NCBI GenBank assembly: GCA_016196035.1 | Contig: JACPYM010000031.1 | Span: 62,001 to 126,000, forward strand | Reading direction: 5' to 3' | DNA: 64,000 nucleotides | DNA from: Acidobacteriota bacterium | GTDB taxonomy: Bacteria; Acidobacteriota; Blastocatellia; RBC074 | Shown here: piece after piece, positions 25,697 through 32,635 of the stretch | How the letters are laid out: each line of letters begins with the position of its first letter | Position numbering within the stretch: the stretch's first letter is position 1 | Position numbers and translations under genes: made by a program | The notes under the pieces: model-generated | The model's database searches: none | What the model was told of the DNA's origin: nothing | The model's input: only the letters and a program-made list of their open reading frames with translations

Positions 25697-26746
25697 ATGA
25701 ACAGCAACGAAACAACCAGCGCTTTCTATCAAACGCAAAACTACAACCCCACCGACCCCGCCGGTGCGGCGCTGCCCCCCAGCCTTTCGGGCATCGAGGT
25801 GTTGGCGCTGACGATCGCCGCGCCCGCGCCCACGGCGCATTTGGCGCTGGCGGAGGGCGCACTGGCGACCGCCTCGTCCGTGACGGCGGAAAGCGAGGGC
25901 GCGTGGACACTGGCGGCGGGGGGCGCGTTGCCGTTGAATTTGCAACTGACCTATCAGCACGGCGTCACGCTCATTGTCGAGTTGTGCGGGACAGACGTTG
26001 CCAACGCGCCGGAAATTACTTTGGGCATCGAGGTCAATGCTGCCGTCCTGGAATTGGCGGGACTGTCAGGCAAGCAGTCGTTCTATAAACGCTCGTGGTA
26101 CCTGACGCCTGATCTCATGCATAGCGGCGACAATCGCCTTGTCATCAAGTTGCCAGCGGATGCGCCTGCGCCGATCCGGCTGAAATCGGTGGCGGTGATG
26201 CGCTTCAATTTGCAGCGGCAGGAACAGAAGTATTGGTGCTGGGCTTCAGTCGCCAGCGGCATCCACAGCTTCTTTGAGCCTGCCGTGGTGTTGTCGCAAA
26301 GCCAGATTGTCGAGGCTTGTCTGGGCAGCCCCGAGAACAAAACGCTCGAACTGGCGCAGGCGTTGAAAAAACTGGGCACGCTGGTTTGTTCGCACGAAGC
26401 GGTGCCGGGTTTGGGCGAGATTCGCAAACAACTGAGCAACGGCGTCCCCGTGCCGGTGCGCATCGGCTGGACGACGGAGCAAGACGGGCGGCGCGTGCTG
26501 AACAAACGCGGGCATTTCATCGTCATCACCGGCGTGCTGCAAAGCGATGCGCGCGGCGATGATTTTACGCTCGTGCGCGTGGCCGATCCGGCGCACGATA
26601 TGGCGTCTTATATGCCTTATGGCATTCTCAAAAACGGTTACAATCGTAACCAAGGCGTGCTGACACATTTCTATATTCTCAAAAAACAGGACAGCGCCAA
26701 CACTGCCAATACCGCCAATGCTGCCAATACTGGAGGCCAGTCATGA
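25697..26746 (+). CDS. Papain-like cysteine protease (C70/AvrRpt2-like) with N-terminal beta domain
   Basis: A 349-residue protein. The C-terminal half has a papain-type active site: Gln 175 (oxyanion hole), Cys 181 in YWCWASVASG, His 273 in RGHFIVITG and Asp 297 in RVADPAHD. The Q-x5-C-W spacing matches the C70/AvrRpt2 group of papain-like proteases. The N-terminal 150 residues are strand-rich (LTYQHGVTLIVELCGTD, NRLVIKLP) and unknown; there is no signal peptide, so export would need another route. The C-terminus ends in a four-copy 9-bp repeat (ANTANTANAANT). The next gene overlaps the stop by 4 bp (ATGA), so the two are translationally coupled. Substrate unknown; a toxin, effector or regulatory protease are all possible. 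Confidence 0.75.
   Translation: MNSNETTSAFYQTQNYNPTDPAGAALPPSLSGIEVLALTIAAPAPTAHLALAEGALATASSVTAESEGAWTLAAGGALPLNLQLTYQHGVTLIVELCGTDVANAPEITLGIEVNAAVLELAGLSGKQSFYKRSWYLTPDLMHSGDNRLVIKLPADAPAPIRLKSVAVMRFNLQRQEQKYWCWASVASGIHSFFEPAVVLSQSQIVEACLGSPENKTLELAQALKKLGTLVCSHEAVPGLGEIRKQLSNGVPVPVRIGWTTEQDGRRVLNKRGHFIVITGVLQSDARGDDFTLVRVADPAHDMASYMPYGILKNGYNRNQGVLTHFYILKKQDSANTANTANAANTGGQS
26695..26730. repeat. Four 9-bp tandem repeats at the protease 3' end
   Basis: Four copies of GCCAAYRCY-type nonamers (GCCAACACT, GCCAATACC, GCCAATGCT, GCCAATACT) run in frame and encode the ANT-rich tail just before the overlapping start of the next gene. Confidence 0.85.
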
Positions 26747-27318
26747 CCATTCCCCCGTTGTATCTGCCTTTGCATCAGGGCGCGGCGGCGGCGGTGCGCG
26801 ATACGCTCGCCCATCTGCCGACCGTCTATCTGAGCTTGGCGAGCATGTTTCGTGAAGTCTGCAATGACCCTGAAGCGCATTGGCCGCACCCGGTGTATTT
26901 GATGAATGAGGATGACCTGCTGGCGGGCGATGGCTTGAACACGGCGCGTTTGGTGGGCTGGCAGTTTTTAGCGAAGGCTGCGGGCGGGCGCGCTTATGCC
27001 ATCGAAGTGCAGGGCGGGTTGGCTGGCAAGGATTGCCGCTTCGCCAATCTGGCGCACGGGCCGTTTGTGGACGGCCTGTGCCAAGCGCTCGAGAATCCTG
27101 ATTTGCAGGAGCAGTTGAGCAGCGGCAGCGCGCAGTTGGCTGTCCTGGTGCTGAGTGAACTGGGCACGCAGGCCGCCTGGTTTCGCACGACGAATCCCGC
27201 GCAGGGTTTTTTATTCGTCGTGCAAAAGGTCTCGGATGTCCTGCGGCCCTGGCCGGCGTTTTACACCGTCAAACAATTTGAAGAAGCGTTGCGCCAGGAA
27301 GTACAACGCGCGGCATAA
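26743..27318 (+). CDS. Partner protein of the papain-like protease, unknown
   Basis: A 191-residue protein I do not recognise. It starts at the ATG inside the upstream stop (ATGA) with GGAGG 7 bp before, so its dose is tied to the protease. It has no signal peptide, membrane helix or obvious catalytic motif; residues of about 60-150 alternate strands and helices (ARLVGWQFLAKAAGG, AQLAVLVLSELG, FLFVVQKVSDVL). Coupled translation suggests direct interaction, for example as inhibitor, chaperone or immunity protein, but nothing in the sequence proves this. Confidence 0.65.
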   Translation: MTIPPLYLPLHQGAAAAVRDTLAHLPTVYLSLASMFREVCNDPEAHWPHPVYLMNEDDLLAGDGLNTARLVGWQFLAKAAGGRAYAIEVQGGLAGKDCRFANLAHGPFVDGLCQALENPDLQEQLSSGSAQLAVLVLSELGTQAAWFRTTNPAQGFLFVVQKVSDVLRPWPAFYTVKQFEEALRQEVQRAA

Positions 27319-27483
27319 ACCCCGCGCGGATTGGTTTGAACACTGCGTCTTGAAAGACCGTTGTCTTTCGATCCCACTCCGGTGCCGTCCCCAAGCCAAG
27401 CAGGCTGGCACGACCACCGGAAACCTCGCGGCTGACCTCGTCCGGTCATTCGCCCCAACGACACCAAGTAAAGGAGCAATACC

Positions 27484-27630
27484 ATGCCTGAAGATATTCT
27501 CGACAATGAACAGCAACAAAGCAGTCAACCACAAGCCCAACACGCGCCGAAAAAAGTGCTGCAATCGCGCGAAGAGGAAGGCGACGAATCTGGCGGTGAC
27601 GATGTGGATGACACCAAGCCGAAGGAATAA
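27484..27630 (+). CDS. Small acidic 48-residue protein
   Basis: A short gene starting at ATG 27484 with AAAGGAG at ideal distance, encoding 48 residues from MPEDILDNEQQQSS to the end DDTKPKE. The peptide is very hydrophilic, with Gln, Glu and Asp making up a large share, no Cys and no hydrophobic segment, so it is probably disordered. A hairpin (GAAAGAC-CGTT-GTCTTTC, 27352-27369) lies in the leader and a terminator-like stem follows at 27699. Its place after the protease pair makes it a possible substrate, inhibitor or peptide product, but this is inference; it could also be an unrelated small protein. Confidence 0.6.
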   Translation: MPEDILDNEQQQSSQPQAQHAPKKVLQSREEEGDESGGDDVDDTKPKE

Positions 27631-27698
27631 TGGGTGAAAGCGGTTGGATGACTTTCCAGCCTGGCAGCGGTAAGCCGCCGCAGCCATAAGCTAACGAA

Positions 27699-27749
27699 GC
27701 GTGAGCGCCGCGCGGCAAAACCTGGCTGCGCCCGCTCACGCCTGTTTTT
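27699..27749 (+). terminator. Terminator-like hairpin after the 48-residue gene
   Basis: GCGTGAGCG at 27699-27707 pairs with CGCTCACGC at 27733-27741 and is followed by CTGTTTTT. It would end the transcript of the protease, partner and small peptide. Confidence 0.6.
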
Positions 27750-27780
27750 CACACAGCAAGCCGCTCAGCAACAGCGCGAA

Positions 27781-27809
27781 TTGACTGTCCCGCGCGCCTG
27801 CATCAGAAT
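27781..27809 (+). promoter_or_regulatory. Candidate promoter of the CHAT-TPR gene
   Basis: TTGACT at 27781-27786 and CAGAAT at 27804-27809 are 17 bp apart. The -35 box matches 5 of 6 and the -10 box 4 of 6 consensus bases. The start codon at 27905 is about 95 bp downstream. Confidence 0.45.
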
Positions 27810-27904
27810 TCCGTCAGCATCACCAGATCACCTGAGAGCAACACTGAAGACAGGCCTTCCGCTATTCATTCCAGTTGAAGAGCAGCGGCCCCAAGGAAGT
27901 CGCT

Positions 27905-30900
27905 ATGACTCGTCAAGCTGTGCGGTCTCTGCATCAACTCCTCTTTCCTTCTTATCAAAGCCGCAGCACAGAACTAGCTGCCCGGTTGAGCGCCGGGCTT
28001 GTGCTCTGGCTCGTGCTTGGGCAGTTCGCCGACTTCAATCCTTTGCAAGCGCAGGCCCAGGAATTGGAATTGGGAAAACCTGTGCAGCGTGAGTTGACTG
28101 CTGGTGGAACGCAGTCTTTTCAAGTGTCGCTGACGGCGGGCCAATTTCTGCACGTTGTCGTTGAGCAGCGCGGGATAGACGTGGTGTTACGGCTCTGGGC
28201 GCCAGACGGGCAAAAGTTGGTCGAGATGGACAGCCCGAACAGTACGCAGGGGCCTGAGGCTGCCGCCCTGATCGCTGAACAAACCGGGACTTATCGGATC
28301 GAAGCCGCGTCCTTAAATCAGGCTGTGCCAGCGGGACAGCTTGTCATGCAGCTTCAAGCGCTACGCCCAGCCACCGAGCAAGACCGTCGGTGGATTGCGG
28401 CGCAACGAGCCTTTCTTGAGGGCAATGCGTTGCAACGGCAAAGCACTGGGACAGCGCGCCAGCAAGCCATTGAGAAATTCCAGGAGGCGCGGCTCGCTTG
28501 GGGCATAGCTGGAGATCAGGTGATGGAGGCGCACGCGCTATTGCGCCTCGGCCAAACCTGGGGACGTTTGGGCCAACCGCAGCGAGCCTTGAGTTATGTT
28601 ACCCAGGCGCTTGAATTGCAGCGCGGCGGCGCGGCACAGCGCGAGGAAGCCAATACCCTGGTTCTGCTCGGCAATATCCACAATGAATTGTGGGAACCCA
28701 AAAGAGCGCTGGAATACTTTGGCCAAGCCCTCATGCGCCAACGCGCCCTCGCTGATACCTATGCCGAAGCTCAGACGCTGCTCAATCAAGGCGCGGCTTA
28801 TTACAGTCTGGGAGAAACCGCGCGGGCACTCGAAACTTACACGGCGTCACTTTCTTTCTGGCAAAAGGTGAAACATCGTCCGCGTGAGGCCACCACGCTG
28901 CACAACATCGGCTTGGTTTATGCGGCGCAGGGTGAGTTTCAGCAGGCGCTTGAGTACTATCTGCGCGCGCTGACTTTGCAACGGGTGCTGCAAAATCCCG
29001 AAGCGGAAGCGGATGAACTGAACAGCCTTGGCTCGATCAACGGACAACTGGGCGAATGGCAACAGGCGCTGACCTATTTTGAACAGGCATTGGCGCGTTG
29101 GCGGGTTGGCGGGAATCCGGCGAATGAGGCAGTGGCTCTCAAAAATATCGGCGCGGCTTATTTTGCGCTACAACAATTTCCGCCAGCGTTGGAGCATTAC
29201 ACCCGGGCGTTGAAATTGAATCAAGAGGTGCGCAATCGTCGTGGCGAAGCCCAAACGTTGGAAAAAATCGGCGAATTGCACGCCGCCCAGGCGCAACCGC
29301 TGAAAGCCCTCGAAGCGTTTGACCAAGCCCTGCCGTTGCGCCGCGCGCTGGAAGACCGCCGGGGCGAAGCCAGCACGCTCGCCCAATTGGGCAACGACTA
29401 TCTGACCTTGGGTGTGGCGCAAAAAGCGCTGGATAATTTCACGCCAGCCCTGCCGCTTTATCGCGCCGTTGGCGACCGGCGCGGCGAGGCCAGTGTGCTT
29501 TACGGTTTGGCCCGCGTCGCATTTCTGCAAGAAATGCTCGCCGAAGCCCGCCAGTACATCGAAGCCGCTTTAACCATCGCCGAAGCCGTGCGCGCCGATG
29601 CCGGCAGCCAACAGGCGCGCACCTCTTACTTCGGCACCGTGCAGCAATACTACCAACTCGACGTTGACGTGCTGATGCAATTGCACCGCGTCCAACCCAC
29701 AGCAGGTTTCGCCGCCCAAGCCTGGCAGACCAGCGAGCGCGCCCGTGCCCGCAGCTTGTTGGAAGAACTGGCCGACGCGCGCGCCGACATCCGCCAGGGC
29801 GCAGACCCGGCCCTGCTCGCGCGCGAACGCGAATTGCAGCAATTGCTCAACACCAAAGCCCAACGCCAATTGCAACTGCAAGAACAGCGCAGCGCCGAAA
29901 CTTCTGTCAAAGGCTTGCAGCAAGATTTGAGCACGCTCGAAGACGAGTACCGCCAATTGCAATTCAAGCTGCGCCAAAGCAGCCCGCGTTACACGGCGTT
30001 GACGCAACCGCAACCGGTTGGACTGACGGAACTGCAACAGCAACTCGATGCCGACACGCTCTTGCTCGAATATGCGCTGGGGCCGGAGCGCAGCTATTTG
30101 TGGGCGGTGACGAAAACAGGGCTGACTGCCTATGAACTGCCCGCGCAAGCGCAAATCGCCAGCGCCGTGCAAACGCTCAACCGTTTGTTGACCGCGCGCG
30201 GTATCCGCGTTGTGGGCGAAACGCCGCCCCAGCAACGCACGCGGCTCGCCCAAGCCGACACGCAATTAAATGACGCAGCCCACGCGCTGAGCCGCCTGAT
30301 CCTGTCGCCCGTCGCCGCACAACTCAAGCAACAGCCGCTGGTCATCATCGCCGATGGCGCGTTGCAATACGTGCCTTTTGCCATGCTGCCGGAACCAAGC
30401 AGAACGGAAGAGAAGGAAAGAGAGAATGCAGGAGCGCAATCCGCAATCCGCAATCCGCAATCCGCAATCCCCCTGATCGTAAATCACGAACTCGTCACGC
30501 TGCCCTCGGCCTCAACGCTGGCGGAATTGCGCAAAGCCTCGGCGGGCCGCACGCCTGCGCCAAAAATGCTGGCGGTGCTGGCCGATCCGGTTTTTAGCCG
30601 CGCCGATGCCCAGAGCCGCTTGAACACTGGCAAGACCGTTGCCGCCAAACCAGCGCCGCGCGCGCGCAGCATCCAGCACGAAGAAGAGAAACCTGCCGTC
30701 GCGCTGGGCCGCTTTCAAGCGCCGCGCTTGCCTTTCACGCGCCAGGAAGCCGAACGCATTTACGCGCTGGCCCCCGCCGAACAAAGCCTGAAAGCGCTGG
30801 ATTATCAAGCCAGCCGCGCCACGGCGATGAGCGCGGAGCTGAGCCAATACCGCTATCTGCACTTCGCCACCCACGGCCTGGTAGACAGCGAGCACCCCGG

Positions 30901-31297
30901 CATGTCCGCCATCGTGCTCTCGCTCATAGACGAAAAAGGCCAACCGCAAAATGGTTTTTTGCGCGCCCACGAACTTTACAACCTGAACCTGCCCGCCGAA
31001 TTGGTTGTGCTCAGCGCCTGCCAGACCGCCTTAGGCAAAGACTACAAAGGCGAAGGTCTGGTCGGCCTGACGCGCGGTTTTATGTACGCTGGCGCGCCCC
31101 GCGTCATCGTCAGTTTGTGGAACGTGAATGACAAAGCGACGGCGGAACTGATGGCGCGTTTTTACGAACGCATGCTCAGAGACGGCCAGCGCCCCGCCGC
31201 CGCCTTGCGCACGGCCCAGGTCGAGATGTGGCGGCAAAAGCAATGGGAAGCGCCCTATTACTGGGCGGCGTTTATGTTGCAGGGGGAATGGAAGTAA
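27905..31297 (+). CDS. CHAT-domain TPR protein with PPC-like N-terminus
   Basis: An 1130-residue protein. ATG 27905 has AAGGAAG 6 bp upstream. An N-terminal hydrophobic signal (LSAGLVLWLVLGQF) is followed by a PPC-like beta domain (FQVSLTAGQFLHVVVEQRG), then about ten TPR-like repeats (ALEYFGQALMRQ, ALEYYLRALTLQ and similar) to about residue 560, a coiled-coil stretch, and a C-terminal CHAT domain. The caspase-like dyad is His 990 in ATHG and Cys 1039 in SACQT, both present. CHAT proteases cleave proteins after a signal relayed by the repeats. Here export is predicted, so activity may be outside the cytoplasm. A 33-bp AATCCGC repeat inserts SAIRNPQSAIRNPQ in frame in the CHAT part. The DUF4384-type gene follows. 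Confidence 0.9.
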   Translation: MTRQAVRSLHQLLFPSYQSRSTELAARLSAGLVLWLVLGQFADFNPLQAQAQELELGKPVQRELTAGGTQSFQVSLTAGQFLHVVVEQRGIDVVLRLWAPDGQKLVEMDSPNSTQGPEAAALIAEQTGTYRIEAASLNQAVPAGQLVMQLQALRPATEQDRRWIAAQRAFLEGNALQRQSTGTARQQAIEKFQEARLAWGIAGDQVMEAHALLRLGQTWGRLGQPQRALSYVTQALELQRGGAAQREEANTLVLLGNIHNELWEPKRALEYFGQALMRQRALADTYAEAQTLLNQGAAYYSLGETARALETYTASLSFWQKVKHRPREATTLHNIGLVYAAQGEFQQALEYYLRALTLQRVLQNPEAEADELNSLGSINGQLGEWQQALTYFEQALARWRVGGNPANEAVALKNIGAAYFALQQFPPALEHYTRALKLNQEVRNRRGEAQTLEKIGELHAAQAQPLKALEAFDQALPLRRALEDRRGEASTLAQLGNDYLTLGVAQKALDNFTPALPLYRAVGDRRGEASVLYGLARVAFLQEMLAEARQYIEAALTIAEAVRADAGSQQARTSYFGTVQQYYQLDVDVLMQLHRVQPTAGFAAQAWQTSERARARSLLEELADARADIRQGADPALLARERELQQLLNTKAQRQLQLQEQRSAETSVKGLQQDLSTLEDEYRQLQFKLRQSSPRYTALTQPQPVGLTELQQQLDADTLLLEYALGPERSYLWAVTKTGLTAYELPAQAQIASAVQTLNRLLTARGIRVVGETPPQQRTRLAQADTQLNDAAHALSRLILSPVAAQLKQQPLVIIADGALQYVPFAMLPEPSRTEEKERENAGAQSAIRNPQSAIPLIVNHELVTLPSASTLAELRKASAGRTPAPKMLAVLADPVFSRADAQSRLNTGKTVAAKPAPRARSIQHEEEKPAVALGRFQAPRLPFTRQEAERIYALAPAEQSLKALDYQASRATAMSAELSQYRYLHFATHGLVDSEHPGMSAIVLSLIDEKGQPQNGFLRAHELYNLNLPAELVVLSACQTALGKDYKGEGLVGLTRGFMYAGAPRVIVSLWNVNDKATAELMARFYERMLRDGQRPAAALRTAQVEMWRQKQWEAPYYWAAFMLQGEWK
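30438..30470. repeat. AATCCGC heptamer repeat inside the CHAT gene
   Basis: Four copies of AATCCGC plus AATCC (33 bp) are kept in frame. It is the same word as at 9840-9865, where the 26-bp copy is out of frame. Confidence 0.93.
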
Positions 31298-31345
31298 GCC
31301 CGCGCCTACTGGTTTCGGTAGTGGGTCAATGGGAAGAGAACCCAG

Positions 31346-31424
31346 CCGCAGATCAACGCCGACCAACGCAGATCAATTGAATGACGAACAGGATTGATCC
31401 GCGTTTTTCAGCGTTCATCGGCGG
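31346..31424. repeat. Imperfect palindrome between CHAT and DUF4384 genes
   Basis: Positions 31346-31377 and 31393-31424 are 32-nt complements with several mismatches and a 15-bp loop. Each arm holds repeats of a GATCAACGC-like word. It lies about 85 bp before the DUF4384-type start codon. Confidence 0.75.
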
Positions 31425-31509
31425 CAAAGTTTCTACCACAATCCGGTTTTCTTTTTCAGGTGAGGGGATCCCGCCCGCAATTCCGTTTGAAGAGGTAGGA
31501 GGAACTTTT

Positions 31510-32406
31510 ATGACCAAGCGTATATCTTTGTTCGTTGCCATTCTCAGTCTGCTCAGCTTCGCCCAAATCGCCCACGGCCAAGACACGCGCGGCATCCTGC
31601 CCGAAGAGTTCATCAAGGCTCGCAAAGCCAAAGCCAAAACGGCAAACCCGGCGGCCAGGCGCAATCTTTATCGCAAAGCGACTGGCTCCGCTCAGCACGC
31701 AAACGCGGGCAATTTCGCGCAACTGGGCCTGACGATTTGGCGCTTGCGGCCAGCCAGGACGACCGACACCGGCGCACGCATCATCGTGCATCAAGAGGCC
31801 GAGACCATCGAATGGACGCCCGAACGCATCGCCGCCAACACGCCGTTGAGCCTGGGCGAACGCTTGCGCTTCAGCTTTGAAGCGCCGCGCGCCGGGTATC
31901 TTTACGTGATTGACCGCGAGCAATACGCCGATGGCAGCATGGGCGAACCGTCGCTGATCTTTCCCACCTTGCGCACGCGCGGCGGCGACAACCACGTCGA
32001 ACCCGGCAAGCTCATCGAAATCCCCGGCCAGGACGACCGCCCGAACTATTTCACCCTGCGCCAAAGCCGCGCTGATCAAGCGGGCGAATTGCTGACCGTC
32101 ATCGTCGTTGCCCAGCCCTTGCCCGGTCTGGAAATCGGCACGCAAGCCTTGTCGCTTTCGCCCACACAGGTGCGCCAATGGGAACAACAATGGGGCGCGC
32201 AAACCGAGACCTTCGAGATGGCGGGCGGCGCGGGCAAAGCCTGGACAAAAGCCGAGCAGGAAGCCGGGGCGGGCGGTACGCGCCAGTTGACGCAGGAAGA
32301 GCCGGGGCCGCAAACGATTTATCGGGTGGCGGTGAAACCGGATGCGCCCTTGCTGGTCAAAGTTGGGTTGCGCTATGGTCAAGCCACCCGCAAACCACGC
32401 CGTTGA
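31510..32406 (+). CDS. Exported DUF4384-type protein
   Basis: A 298-residue protein starting at ATG 31510 with AGGAGG 7 bp upstream and a signal peptide (MTKRISLFVAILSLLSFAQIAHG). Residues of about 65-240 match the DUF4384 pattern: GLTIWRLRP, LSLGERLRFSFEAPRAGYLYVIDREQ, LIFPT, EIPG and LLTVIVVAQPL. The domain often sits beside CHAT or kinase modules in Acidobacteria and may be a partner or ligand-binding module in the periplasm. It is 212 bp after the CHAT gene in the same direction. The outer domain of the kinase at 23245-25320 shows the same order of motifs. Confidence 0.82.
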   Translation: MTKRISLFVAILSLLSFAQIAHGQDTRGILPEEFIKARKAKAKTANPAARRNLYRKATGSAQHANAGNFAQLGLTIWRLRPARTTDTGARIIVHQEAETIEWTPERIAANTPLSLGERLRFSFEAPRAGYLYVIDREQYADGSMGEPSLIFPTLRTRGGDNHVEPGKLIEIPGQDDRPNYFTLRQSRADQAGELLTVIVVAQPLPGLEIGTQALSLSPTQVRQWEQQWGAQTETFEMAGGAGKAWTKAEQEAGAGGTRQLTQEEPGPQTIYRVAVKPDAPLLVKVGLRYGQATRKPRR

Positions 32407-32426
32407 TGCCTGATAAAATTGATTAG

Positions 32427-32532
32427 GAAGAAGAGATTACGGAACAGCCGGAAATAACGGAATGGACGGAATGGCTTATGGATGAGGCCTTCCGTGTGTT
32501 CGGTTGTTTCCGTCTGTTCCGTAATCTCTTCC
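32427..32532. repeat. Palindrome 11 (ATTACGGAACAG family)
   Basis: An arm beginning near 32427 with GAGATTACGGAACAG and GGAAATAACGGAA words is complemented by the arm ending near 32532, with mismatches. It belongs to the same family as the perfect palindrome at 50623-50719. Confidence 0.85.
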
Positions 32533-32556
32533 TTTCCTCGCAGGCAAAGCCACGTG

Positions 32557-32585
32557 TTGGCAACCCCGCCCACGTCCGCTACACT
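32557..32585 (+). promoter_or_regulatory. Candidate uvrA promoter
   Basis: TTGGCA at 32557-32562 and TACACT at 32580-32585 are 17 bp apart. The start codon at 32636 is 50 bp downstream. No LexA-type box was recognised around it. Confidence 0.45.
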
Positions 32586-32635
32586 CATCGTTTGTTTTGT
32601 CGAACCAAATTCGTCCATGCAAGCAGGAGTCGTAG

